Source of the DNA: Barrientosiimonas humi
GTDB lineage: Bacteria > Actinomycetota > Actinomycetes > Actinomycetales > Dermatophilaceae
Direction: 5' to 3'
Length of the DNA stretch: 64,000 nucleotides
Assembly: GCF_006716095.1 (NCBI RefSeq)
Contig: NZ_VFOK01000002.1
Location: forward strand, 1 to 64,000
Shown here: one piece after another, positions 1 through 8,452 of the stretch
Layout of the letters: the number at the start of each line of letters is the position of its first letter
Numbering within the stretch: position 1 is the stretch's first letter
Program-made: the position numbers and the translations under genes
Notes under the pieces: generated by a model
Database searches by the model: none
What the model was told of the DNA's origin: nothing
Seen by the model: the letters and a program-made list of their open reading frames with translations, nothing else

Positions 1-484
1 TGGGCGTCCGGCGTACGAAATCGATCCGGTCGACCTCGAGCTCCAGCTGGTCGTCCGGCAGGTCGGCCAGGATCACCTTGGCGACTCCGGTCGAGTTCAG
101 GTTGGCCGCCGTGCCCACCCGGGAGAACATCCGGATCTGGTCGCGCGACTCCAGCTTCTCGATGTAGACGACGTTGGATCCCTCGCGCTCGGCGAGGTGG
201 GTGGTGCGACCGTACTCCCGGTTGAACGAGGTCAGGTGCGGCGAGGCGATAACGCGCAGCGTGCGCTGCTCGGCCGCTGCCGCGGCGAGCTCGAGCAGCC
301 GGGCGCCGAGGTGATAGCGGTGCTGTTCGTCGCGATAGGTGAAGTGCTCCTCGGTCAGCGGCCTCAGCAGGCGCAGCACCGTCGTCTTGTGCACGCCCAG
401 CTGGCCGGCGAGGTCGTCGAGGCTGGCCGGCTCGTCGCCGAGCAGGGTGAGGATGTGCAGCGCACGCTGCAGGCTCTGGCTCAT
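1..484 (-). CDS. IclR-family transcriptional regulator (C-terminus outside window)
   Basis: The N-terminal ~160 residues of an IclR-type repressor are visible. The winged helix-turn-helix lies at about residues 5-60, with the recognition stretch LGVHKTTVLRLL. The start of the effector-binding domain follows (RTTHLAEREGSNVVYIEKLE). The ATG at 484 is preceded by AGGAG six bases upstream. The gene lies 13 bp downstream of the KDG kinase on the same strand and faces a catabolic operon, so it is inferred to sense a sugar acid and control that operon. The remaining C-terminal part, including most of the ligand pocket, is beyond position 1. Its frame is intact, unlike that of its neighbours. The family assignment is firm; the ligand is unknown. 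Confidence 0.88.
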   Translation of the reverse strand, partial: MSQSLQRALHILTLLGDEPASLDDLAGQLGVHKTTVLRLLRPLTEEHFTYRDEQHRYHLGARLLELAAAAAEQRTLRVIASPHLTSFNREYGRTTHLAEREGSNVVYIEKLESRDQIRMFSRVGTAANLNSTGVAKVILADLPDDQLELEVDRIDFVRRTP

Positions 485-497
485 CGCACGCTCCTTG

Positions 498-1508
498 TCA
501 GCCGACCGGCTCGAGCACGTCGGCGCCGGTGAACCGTATCCCGGCCCACTGCTCGTGGTCGGCGGCCAGCAACCGGCGTACGACGTCGGCGCGAGCGCGG
601 GCGAAGTCGCCGTGCACGGTGAGGGTCGCGGCGGCGCCGATGTGCCCGCGGCGCAGGCAGGTCTGCAGGTGTTCGCCCGCGAGCCAGCCGTGGAGGAAGC
701 CGGCGGCGAACGAGTCACCGGCGCCCACCGCCTCGACCACCTCGACGCGCAGCGCGGGCACCTCGGTCTGCGTCCCGTCGCGGCCGACGGCGACGGCGCG
801 GCGGTCGGCGTCCTTGATCACGAGCAGCTCCGGCTCGGGCAGCAGCGCCCGCAGCCGCGCGGGTCGCTCTCGCCGAGCACCCGCTCGGCCTCGTCGGCGC
901 CGACGAGCACCAGGTCGGCCAGACCCGCTAGCCGTACGACCTCGGACGGGTCGCCGCTCGGCCACAGCTTCTCGCGCCAGTTGACGTCGAAGCTCACCTG
1001 CCCCGCGACGCCGCGGCGCTCGCCGACGAGCGCGTCCATCAGCGCGGCGCACTGCGGGGACAGGGCCGGGGTGATGCCGGAGCAGTGCACGAGGCGGGGC
1101 GCCGCCGAGGAGGTCGCGCACGGCGGGGTCGACGAGCAGCTCCGGGCCGGCGGCGGAGAAGGCGGAGCCGGCCCGGCGGTAGTCGGCCACGGTGGACGGC
1201 TCCCCCGACGCGTCCGGGGTGACGACCTTGGTGAAGCGGCCCGTGGGTCGCTGCGGGTCGACGCCCAGCGCCGAGACGTCGACCCCGGCCTGCTCCAGCG
1301 CGGTCACGACGTCACGGCCGGCCGCGTCGGCGCCGACCCGACCGACGTAGCCCACCGGCACCCCCGACCCGGCGAGCCCCACGGCGACATTGGCCTCGGC
1401 CCCGCTCAGGCCGGCCTCACCGGGGGCGGGCACGAGGTCGAGGCGCTCGGGCGCGACCAGGGCCAACGGCTCGCCGAGGCAGGCGACGGTGGGCTGGGCA
1501 GCGCGCAT
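498..1508 (-). pseudogene. kdgK: PfkB-family kinase, probable 2-keto-3-deoxygluconate kinase, double frameshift
   Basis: PfkB sugar kinases phosphorylate a sugar or sugar acid with ATP; next to KDPG aldolase, KDG is the expected substrate. The N-terminal third (GEPLALVAPE, SGAEANVAVGLAGSG) and the C-terminal signature with catalytic Asp (AVGAGDSFAAGFLHGW) share one frame. Residues between about 1100 and 860 read correctly only in another frame (VSFDVNWREKLWP, LVLVGADEAERVLGE). The two indels therefore compensate, and the ends of the protein are in frame. Taken literally, the middle is scrambled and includes the substrate-lid region, so the product would be inactive. ATG at 1508 with AAGGAG upstream. 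It faces the plus-strand operon across a 174-bp divergent promoter. The indels may be sequence errors. Confidence 0.75.
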
Positions 1509-1599
1509 GCGCGGGCTCCTTCCGGGTCATCGGGTGGGTGATCCGAGCGGGATGTGTGCGTTGCCACACCGCCGCGACGATGCTAACGTCAACGCTGCT

Positions 1600-1632
1600 C
1601 AATACGCAACATGCGTTGCATATTACGCAACA
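1600..1632. promoter_or_regulatory. Repeated GCAAC/GTTGC operator-like sites in divergent promoter
   Basis: Three half-sites alternate in orientation: GCAAC at 1606-1610, GTTGC at 1615-1619 and GCAAC at 1627-1631. They make two overlapping dyads (GCAAC-N4-GTTGC and GTTGC-N7-GCAAC). They lie between the kinase/IclR unit and the plus-strand catabolic operon, where an IclR operator would be expected. Binding by the IclR protein encoded at 1-484 is inference. Confidence 0.5.
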
Positions 1633-1682
1633 CAAGCCGTAGAACCCCCAGATCGACCGGCATCCGAGAAGGACGTGATCGC

Positions 1683-2963
1683 GTGCCGCACCAGCTCACC
1701 GGCCGCCCCGAGGGCCCGCTCTCCGCGACGGACAAGGCCCTCCCGCCGCAGGCCGACGGACTCACCGCCGAGCAGTTCTTGGCCACCGCGCCACGCCTGT
1801 CCTCGCTCGCGACCCCGCTGCTCACGTTGTCCGAGCCGGCGATCGCCGCCAATGTCGAGACCCTTGCCGCCTGGTCGAGCGACCACGGCATCGCGCTCTC
1901 CCCGCACGGGAAGACCACGATGTCTCCGGTCCTGTGGCGCCGGCAGCTGGAGGCGGGCGCGCACTCGATCACCGTGGCCAACTACCCCCAGCTGCGGGTG
2001 GCGGTCGCGGCCGGGGTGCGCTGCATCCAGGTCGCCAACGACCTCGTCGACCCCGCCGCCCTGCGCTGGCTCACCGAGGCTGTCGACACCGACCCCGAGC
2101 TGGAGGTCATGGTCTGGGCGGACAGCCTCGAGTCGGTCGCGGTGCTGCGCGAGCACTTCACCGGCAACCGTCCGCTCACCGTGCTGGCCGAGCTCGGCGG
2201 GGCGCACGGCCGCACCGGGGCGCGCAGCGTCGAGGTCGCCGTCGCCATCGGTCGCGCCCTCGCCGAGGCCGGCAATCTGCGACTCGGCGGGGTCGCCGGC
2301 TACGAGGGCGCCCTCGCCCACGACCCGACGCCCGAGGCGGTCGCCGCGGTCGACGCCTCCTGCGCAGGATGGCGGCGACGCACCAGGCGCTGCACGACGC
2401 GGGGAGTTACCCCGCCGACGGGGAGATCGTGCTCACCGCCGGCGGCAGCGCCTACTTCGACCGGGTCGCCGCAGTGCTCGCGCCCCTGGCGTCCGACCGG
2501 GTCCGGTCGTCATCCGCTCGGGGGCGTACGTCATCCACGACTCCGGCTATCTACACGGCCATGACGCCTTTCGCCCGCACCGACGACGGCGCGACCTATC
2601 ACCCCTCACTCCGCGATGACGGCGTGGGCGCGGGTGTGCTCTCGCGGCCCGAGCCGGGGCTGGCGCTGCTCGACGTGGGCAAGCGCGACGTGTCCTTCGA
2701 CGAGGGATGCCCACGGTGCTCGGCGTCGCCGCGCAGCTCGGCGCGCCCCCGCCGGGAGCTCGAGGGCGCACAGGTCACCGCGGTCAACGACCAGCACGCG
2801 TTCGTGCAGCTGCCGGCGGAGGGCCGACCTCGCCGTGGGGGAGGTCGTCGCGCTGGGCCTGTCGCACCCGTGCACCGCACTCGACAAGTGGCGCACCATC
2901 CCGGTGCTCGCCGACGACAGCGACGACCCGGTGGTCGCCGACCTCCTCACGACCTACTTCTGA
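1683..2963 (+). pseudogene. PLP-dependent D-threonine aldolase/D-glucosaminate ammonia-lyase-like enzyme, multiply frameshifted
   Basis: This is an alanine-racemase-fold PLP enzyme of the DSD1/D-threonine aldolase group (D-serine dehydratase, D-threonine aldolase, D-glucosaminate dehydratase). The PLP-lysine motif reads SPHGKTTMSP near residue 80, followed by the barrel stretch ITVANYPQLRVAVAAGV. GTG at 1683 with AAGGA upstream is the preferred start. The frame breaks near 2365, 2500, 2560, 2620, 2705, 2750 and 2825, yet every piece reads as family sequence when joined (GGSAYFDRVA, SGAYVIHDSGYLH, ALLDVGKRDVSFDEG, SHPCTALDKW, the metal-binding-like SHPCT end). Several breaks are single-base losses in short runs. 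It begins the plus-strand operon. In context, deamination of a 2-amino sugar acid to KDG is the best guess. Confidence 0.75.
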
Positions 2964-2973
2964 GGGCAGCACG

Positions 2974-4673
2974 ATGAGCAACGACCTGCGCGCCCCGCGC
3001 CTGCTGATCACCGGCGCCACCGTCGTCGACGGCACCGAGACCCCCCAGCTTCACCGCCGACGTGCTTGTCGACGGCGACCAGCAGTCGCCAAGCCGTCGG
3101 GTGTGAACCTCGGGAGCGCGCGAACGGGCCGCACCGGGTGATCGATGCTGCCGGTCTGGTGCTCGCGTCGCCCCTGGACTTCATCGGACATGCACGCCCA
3201 CATCCGTACCTGCAGGTCTTCCTACAACCCCGAGCACTCCCTCGCGGCGGCGGACCCCATGCGATGAACAGTACCGACGGTGAATCGGCCAGGACGGCCT
3301 GTCCTACGCCCCGGTCACCGACGAGACACTGTTCGGTGGCTACCGGCGGAAAGAAATCGCCGGCCTGGAACAAACCGAACCCGACGACTTCGACTATCCC
3401 GTGGGCGGCTCGGTTGCCGAACTATCTCGACGATCATCGACCGCGGCGCTGTCGCGAACCAACCTCGCCTACCAGTCTCTCCGCACTGGCAAACGATCCC
3501 AGCTGCGCTGTCCCGCGGCTGGAACACCGGCTGGGGGCGTAAAGTGCGACCGACGACGAGATCGACCAATGGCCCGGATCCTCGACCGCTGCGCTCGAGG
3601 AGGGGGCGGTGGGCCTGTCGACCGGCCTGACGTACACGCCGGCCATGTACGCCGAACGCGGCGAGCTCGTACGCCTGTGCCAGGTCGTGGCGCGCCGCGG
3701 GCGGCTTCTTCTCGCCGCACCACCGCAGCTACGGTGTCGGGCGCCCTGGACGCCTACCGCGAGATGGTCGAGGTGACGTCGGCGGCCGGCTGCGCGCTGC
3801 ACCTGTCGCACGCCGCGATGAACTTTCCGGCCCAACGCCGGCAAGGGTCAGGAGCTGCTCGCGCTGCTCGCCGAGGGGCGCCGCCGGCGGGGCTGACATC
3901 AGCCTCGACACGCTATCCCTACCTGCCCGGCGCGACCACGCTCTCGGCGATCCTGCCCAGCTGGGCCGGTGCGGGCGACACCGACGAGATCATCGCGCGG
4001 CTGCGCGACCCCGACGCGCTGGCACGCATCCACGAGCACCTGGAGGTCACCGGGTCCGACGGCTGCCACGGGGTCGTCGCCGAGTGGGACAACCATCGAG
4101 ATCAGCAGTGTGGGCAACCCCCGCGCTCGCCGACCGCGTCGGCCGACGATCGCGCAGGTCGCCACCGAGACCGGGCGCGAGCCGTTCGACGTGTGCATCC
4201 AGCAGCTCGTCGACGACCGGCTCGCGACGGGCATCCTGCAGCACGTCGGGCACGAGGGCAAACGTGCGGGCGATTATGACCCACCCGTGGCACACCGGCT
4301 GGCAGCGACGGTCTGCTCATCGGCGCCAAGCCGCACCCGCGCGGCTTCGGGACGTTCGCCCCGATACCTCGGCCGATACTGCCGCGAGCTCGGCATCTTC
4401 TCCCTCGAGGAGTGCGTGGGACACCTCACCGGGCGCGCCGCCCGCCGGCTGCGGCTCGTCGACCGCGGCTTGGTCCGCGAGGGCTACGGGGCCGACCTGG
4501 TGCTGTTCGACCCCGACACCGTCGCCGACCGCGCGACGTTCGACGCCCCGCGGCAGCCTGCCGCCGGCTTCCACCACGTCCTCGTGCGCGGGCAGCTCGC
4601 GCTCGACGACGGCCATCTCACCGGCGCGCGCTCCGGACGGGCCCTGCGCCGCACCGACGAAGGAGTCCGTTGA
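2974..4673 (+). pseudogene. N-acyl-D-amino-acid deacylase-family amidohydrolase, multiply frameshifted
   Basis: The pieces match D-aminoacylase/N-acyl-D-glutamate deacylase amidohydrolases of about 530 residues. ATG at 2974 starts MSNDLRAPRLLITGATVVDG. The metal motif around 3180-3210 is recognisable as damaged FIDMHAH. Later segments include ILDRCALEEGAVGLSTGL, FFSPHHRSYG, DAYREMVEV, CALHLSHA, YPYLPGATTLSAILPSW and GILQHVGHE. The C-terminal third from about 4130 is largely in the final frame and ends VLFDPDTVADRATFDAPRQ. More than ten indels plus substitutions occur; 3050-3560 is worst and less GC-rich than its surroundings. The stop overlaps the KDPG aldolase start (TGATG). It would remove the acyl group from an N-acyl amino sugar acid or D-amino acid. 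Real decay and local sequence error cannot be separated here. Confidence 0.72.
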
Positions 4674-5311
4674 TGACCGCGCCCTCACCGCAGCAGGTGC
4701 TCGCAGACCTCACCGCCGACCGGGTGCTGGCCATCGTCCGCGCCCCCGGCATCGCCGACGCCGGCGCCCTGCGCGACGCGCTGGCCGCCGGGGGGATCCG
4801 GTGCATGGAGCTGACGTTCACGATCCCCGACGTGCTGCGTCACCTCGAGCGAGCGGCGAGCGCCGCCGGCGGTGACGTGCTGCTCGGCGCCGGCACCGTG
4901 CGTTCGGCGGGGGAGGCGCGCGACGCCGTCTCGGCGGGCGCCACGTTCCTCGTCGCGCCTGACGTGAACGAGCAGGTCGCCGAGGCCGCCCGCGACCTCG
5001 GCGTGGCCTACTTCCCGGGCGCGATGACCCCGACCGAGGTCGCGCGGGCCGAGACGCTCGGGGCCACCGCGGTCAAGGTCTTCCCGGCCGCGACGCTGGG
5101 CGCCCGGTTCCTGCGCGACCTGGCCGGGCCGTTCCCGCAGGTCCCGCTGCTGCCCTCCGGCGGGATCACCGAGCAGAACGCCGCCGACTTCCTGTCCGCC
5201 GGCGCGGTCGCCGTCGCCGCGGGCACCGGCGTGGTCCCGCCCGACGCCGTCGCCGGCGGCGACTGGGCCGACATCACGGCTCGCGCGCGCAGCTTCCGCT
5301 CCCACCTCTGA
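4673..5311 (+). CDS. eda: 2-keto-3-deoxy-6-phosphogluconate (KDPG) aldolase
   Basis: A 212-residue class I aldolase that splits KDPG into pyruvate and glyceraldehyde-3-phosphate. The Schiff-base lysine lies in ATAVKVFPAATLG (about residue 138), and the catalytic glutamate in CMELTFTIPD (about residue 45). The phosphate loop is LLPSGGIT. The length is normal and the frame intact. The ATG at 4673 overlaps the upstream stop, indicating translational coupling to the deacylase gene. With the KDG kinase across the divergent promoter it forms the lower half of a KDG pathway. It could also accept 4-hydroxy-2-oxoglutarate, as many family members do. Confidence 0.93.
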   Translation: MTAPSPQQVLADLTADRVLAIVRAPGIADAGALRDALAAGGIRCMELTFTIPDVLRHLERAASAAGGDVLLGAGTVRSAGEARDAVSAGATFLVAPDVNEQVAEAARDLGVAYFPGAMTPTEVARAETLGATAVKVFPAATLGARFLRDLAGPFPQVPLLPSGGITEQNAADFLSAGAVAVAAGTGVVPPDAVAGGDWADITARARSFRSHL

Positions 5312-5360
5312 GCCCCTCAGCCGGGCTCCACCCGCGAGCCCCGCCCCACCCAGGAGAGTC

Positions 5361-6752
5361 ATGACGTCCTTCATCGACTGGTTGCAGACCAGCACCGGTG
5401 GCCTGCTGCTGCTCGCGGCGCTGTCCATCGCGGGGCTGCTCGCGATGATCATCAAGGCCAAGATCGAGCCGTTCATCGCGCTCATCGTGGTCTCTCTCGC
5501 GCTCGCGCTCGTCGCGGGCGTACCGGTCGAGGAGCTGGTCGGGACCCCACGAGCGGCCGGCGAGTCGATCCTGGAGACCGGGTTCGGCGGGATCCTCGGC
5601 CACATCGCGCCGATCATCGGCCTCGGCACGATCCTCGGCGCGCTGCTCGAACGCTCCGGCGGCGCCGACGTGCTTACCGAGCGGCTCATCCGGCTGTTCG
5701 GCGAGCGTGGTGCCCCGCTCGCGATGGGCGTCTCCGGCCTGATCCTCGGCATCCCCGTGTTCTTCGACATCGGCGTGTTCATCCTCGCGCCGCTGGTGTA
5801 CGTCACCGCGCGCCGTGGCGGGAAGTCGCTCGTGCTCTACGCGATGCCGATGCTCGCCGGACTGTCCATGACGCACGCGTTCCTGCCGCCGCACCCGGGC
5901 CCGGTCGCGGCCGCGGGCGTGCTGGAGGTCTCGCTCGGCTGGATCATCGTGATGGGCCTCGCGTGCGGCATCCCCGCGTGGTTCGTCGCCGGCATCCTGT
6001 GGGGTTCGTGGATCGGCAAGCGGGTGCAGGTCGAGGTGCCCGAGGACCTCGTGCCCGAGGAGCGCAACGCCTCGGCCCAGCCGCCCGGCATCGGCACGAT
6101 CGCGTTCATCATCGCGGTGCCCATGCTGTTGATCCTCGGCGCGACGTTCGGCGACGTGCTGCTCACCCCGGGCACCACGCTGCACGGCGTGCTGATCTTC
6201 CTCGGCACCCCTGCGGTCGCGCTGACCATCGCCGTGCTCATCGCGCTGTACCTCCTCGCGCTGCGGCGGGGCACCTCCGCCAAGGAGGTTGCCGAGATGA
6301 CCTCGAACGCGCTGAAGCCGATCGGCATGATCCTGCTGGTCGTCGGCGCCGGAGCGTTCTTCGGCGCGGTGCTCAAGGCGACCGGGGTCGGGCAGGCCAT
6401 CGCCGACTCGATGTCCGACCTCGGCCTGCCGGTGATCGTGTCGGCCTACATCATCAGCTCGGCCCTGCGCATCGCCCAGGGCTCGGCGACGGTGGCGATC
6501 GTGACCACCGCGGGCATCGTCGCCCCGACCGTCACCGCCGGCGGGTTCAGCTCGGCGCAGGTCGCCCTGATCGCGATCGCCATCGCGGCCGGCTCGATCA
6601 TCCTCAGCCACGTCAACGACGGCGGCTTCTGGATCGTCTCGCGCTACTTCAACATGTCGGTCAAGCAGACCCTGCTGACCTGGACCGTCCTCGAGACGGT
6701 GCTCTCGCTCGTCGGCTTCGGCGTCGCGATGGTGATCTGGGCCTTCGTGTAG
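5361..6752 (+). CDS. GntP-family gluconate/sugar-acid permease
   Basis: A 463-residue polytopic membrane protein of the GntP (gluconate:H+ symporter) family, with about 12-14 hydrophobic helices from residue 12 to the end. Family motifs are seen in GFGGILGHIAPIIGLGTILG, GIPVFFDIGVFILAPL, FLPPHPGPVAAA and RIAQGSATVAIVTTAGI. ATG at 5361 has AGGAGAG upstream. It is the last gene of the plus-strand operon, 49 bp after eda, and ends in a convergent hairpin. By context it imports the sugar acid that the operon degrades (gluconate-like, possibly N-acetylglucosaminate). It is intact while three enzymes of the pathway are frameshifted. Confidence 0.92.
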   Translation: MTSFIDWLQTSTGGLLLLAALSIAGLLAMIIKAKIEPFIALIVVSLALALVAGVPVEELVGTPRAAGESILETGFGGILGHIAPIIGLGTILGALLERSGGADVLTERLIRLFGERGAPLAMGVSGLILGIPVFFDIGVFILAPLVYVTARRGGKSLVLYAMPMLAGLSMTHAFLPPHPGPVAAAGVLEVSLGWIIVMGLACGIPAWFVAGILWGSWIGKRVQVEVPEDLVPEERNASAQPPGIGTIAFIIAVPMLLILGATFGDVLLTPGTTLHGVLIFLGTPAVALTIAVLIALYLLALRRGTSAKEVAEMTSNALKPIGMILLVVGAGAFFGAVLKATGVGQAIADSMSDLGLPVIVSAYIISSALRIAQGSATVAIVTTAGIVAPTVTAGGFSSAQVALIAIAIAAGSIILSHVNDGGFWIVSRYFNMSVKQTLLTWTVLETVLSLVGFGVAMVIWAFV

Positions 6753-6848
6753 CTCGCAGGACGAACCCGGCACGGACGGCTCCGGACGTACGCCTCGCCC
6801 GGCGAGGGCGTACGGCACCCGGCGGAGCCGACGACGGCGGCCCACAAA

Positions 6849-6889
6849 CCACGACGGCGGCACAGATCTTTTCTGTGCCGCCGTCGTGG
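6849..6889. terminator. Perfect 18-bp hairpin between convergent genes
   Basis: Arms 6849-6866 and 6872-6889 are perfectly complementary around a 5-nt T-rich loop. It sits between the gntP 3' end and the convergent secreted-protein gene, so it could terminate from both sides. The arm core cgacggcggcacaga recurs in two other convergent gaps, near 16.8 and 58.1 kb. Confidence 0.75.
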
Positions 6890-6900
6890 TTACTGTGCCG

Positions 6901-6958
6901 CCCTCGACGATGCCGGGCGGGTGAGCCTGCGAGCCCGGCCGGAGGAGGAGAGGCGGCC
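6901..6958 (-). repeat. Intergenic repeat module, inverted copy
   Basis: Read on the minus strand, this 58-bp stretch matches the tandem modules at 16668-16729 and 16742-16803 (core gggctcgcaggctcaccc). A shortened copy follows 58141. It belongs to a short dispersed repeat family associated with the terminator-like hairpins and encodes nothing visible. Confidence 0.7.
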
Positions 6959-6991
6959 AAAGGATGCTCCCTTGCCGCCCTCGACGAGGAG

Positions 6992-7027
6992 CGGCCCCGT
7001 CCCTGACGGAGGTCCAGGACGGGGCCG
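6992..7027 (-). terminator. Hairpin terminator of the 7046 gene
   Basis: An 11-bp perfect GC stem (6992-7002 with 7017-7027) begins 19 bp downstream of the stop codon of the minus-strand secreted-protein gene. There is no clear U tract, as is common in high-GC actinobacteria. Confidence 0.65.
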
Positions 7028-7045
7028 CCGGTGCTGCAGCGGGAA

Positions 7046-7636
7046 TCAGGAGACGCTGATCGTGTCGATTACCCGGTTGCCCGACTTGTAGGTGCAGCTG
7101 GACTGGATGACCGGCTGGGGTTCGCCCGCGGCGTCGTACGGCGTGATGTCCATGGTCACCGTGGTCGGGGCGAGCAGCGTCCAGTCGCCGGCGACGTCGG
7201 CGACCGGGGTGGTGCCGGCGGCGCCCGTGGCGTTGAGCGTGGTGCCCGAGCCGTTCAGCTTCACCTTCGGGGCGTCGAGCGAGGAGTCCATCGTGGCGCG
7301 GGTGGCGCCGGTCGGGTCGACGACCTGCACGCTCGTGCCGGCGACGCCGGAGATGCTGTCGTAGCCGAGGAACATCAGGCCCGTCGACAGGGAGCTCGGC
7401 AGGGTCGCGGCGACGGTGCCGGTGCCTCCGGAGAACGACTCCCCCATGGGCAGGGTGGCCGGCGCGTTGGTGTCGATGGTGGTCGACACGTCGGCCGGCC
7501 CGACCGGGCTGGTGCAGCTGTAGACCAGCGTGGTCGCGGCCGACGCCGAGGGGGAGCCCGCGGCGACCCCCGCCCCGGCGAGGAGCAGGCCGGTGGCGGC
7601 GACGCCGAGGGCGCGGGTGGTGCGGTGTGCAGACAT
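7046..7636 (-). CDS. Secreted DUF6801-like protein
   Basis: A 196-residue exported protein. A signal peptide covers residues 1-33 (charged start, hydrophobic ALGVAATGLLLAGAGVAAG, cleavage after SASA). The mature part begins TTLVYSCTSPVG and ends with a second Cys in IQSSCTYKSGN. These two Cys and the beta-rich Thr/Val pattern are typical of actinobacterial DUF6801 domains. No catalytic motif is visible. It is one of three neighbouring secreted proteins on this strand, each apparently with its own start signals. Function is unknown; a cell-surface role is likely. The family call is from pattern recall, so moderate certainty. Confidence 0.7.
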   Translation of the reverse strand: MSAHRTTRALGVAATGLLLAGAGVAAGSPSASAATTLVYSCTSPVGPADVSTTIDTNAPATLPMGESFSGGTGTVAATLPSSLSTGLMFLGYDSISGVAGTSVQVVDPTGATRATMDSSLDAPKVKLNGSGTTLNATGAAGTTPVADVAGDWTLLAPTTVTMDITPYDAAGEPQPVIQSSCTYKSGNRVIDTISVS

Positions 7637-7752
7637 GGTGCTGTCCTTTCGAGAGGGGGCGGACACGTGCGGTGGTGCAACCCGCCGACGGCGGGGCGTT
7701 GGGGGCGCGCGGTCGGGCCGGGCGCGGTGCGGACCGGCGCAGGCCGGCCTGG

Positions 7753-8361
7753 TCAGGTCCCGGCGGGTGACAGGTCGACGGTCACCGTGTTGCCCGGGCC
7801 GGAGACCGCGGCGGTGACCAGCAGGTCGCGGCCGAAGCCGCACCCGGAGAAGCTCGGGATCGTCAGGTCGCCGGTCAGCGTCGCCGGCTCGGTGATGCCG
7901 GTGAAGTCGCCGCTCAGCGCCACCGTCCCCGCCGACGTCGTCTTGCACGTGGGCTTGACCAGGTTGATGCCGGGCGCGATGACCGGCCTGATCGACTCGA
8001 TCTCGACGTTCAGCCGCTGGGTGGTCCTGATCCAGCCCTCGGTCGGGCTCATCGACCCGACGGCCGGTCCGTCGGGGACGATCCGCAGTCGTACGTCCGC
8101 GAGCGGCAGACCCGCCAGCGCCAGTCGGGTGGTCGTGGTCTGAGCGGGCATCGTGCTGGTCATCGACCCGTCGTCGGTGTCGATGGTGCTGGTCATCGTG
8201 GTGGCCGGGAAGCTCACCGTGCTGCCGAGCTTGGCGAGCCGGGTCGAGGTCGTGGCCTGCTGGGTCGTGGTCAGCTCGACCGCCGACGCGGACGGGGCGG
8301 CAGCCAGCAGGAACGCGACGGGCAAGGTGGTGAGCGCGGCGGAGCGGGCGATGGTGGGCAT
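7753..8361 (-). CDS. Secreted hypothetical protein
   Basis: A 202-residue protein with an N-terminal signal peptide (residues 1-29, SAALTTLPVAFLLAAAPSAS) and a Thr/Ser-rich beta-type mature region. Two or three cysteines lie in the last third (KPTCKTT and FSGCGFG), probably forming a disulfide. ATG at 8361 has AGAGGTGAT upstream. It lies between two DUF6801-like genes and has a similar size and composition, but I do not recognise the same domain in it. It ends with an aspartate/serine-poor beta strand (TVTVDLSPAGT). Function unknown. Confidence 0.65.
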   Translation of the reverse strand: MPTIARSAALTTLPVAFLLAAAPSASAVELTTTQQATTSTRLAKLGSTVSFPATTMTSTIDTDDGSMTSTMPAQTTTTRLALAGLPLADVRLRIVPDGPAVGSMSPTEGWIRTTQRLNVEIESIRPVIAPGINLVKPTCKTTSAGTVALSGDFTGITEPATLTGDLTIPSFSGCGFGRDLLVTAAVSGPGNTVTVDLSPAGT

Positions 8362-8412
8362 GACGAGATCACCTCTGGTGCGAAGTCGGGCGAAGGCGGG
8401 GTGGAACGAGTG

Positions 8413-8444
8413 CGGGGCAGGCACCGCTGCGGGTGCCTGCCCCG
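8413..8444 (-). terminator. Hairpin after the 8453 gene
   Basis: A 13-bp perfect stem, 8413-8425 with 8432-8444, starts 9 bp beyond the stop of the upstream secreted-protein gene. It suggests the three secreted-protein genes are at least partly separate transcripts. Confidence 0.7.
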
Positions 8445-8452
8445 TTCGTGGG

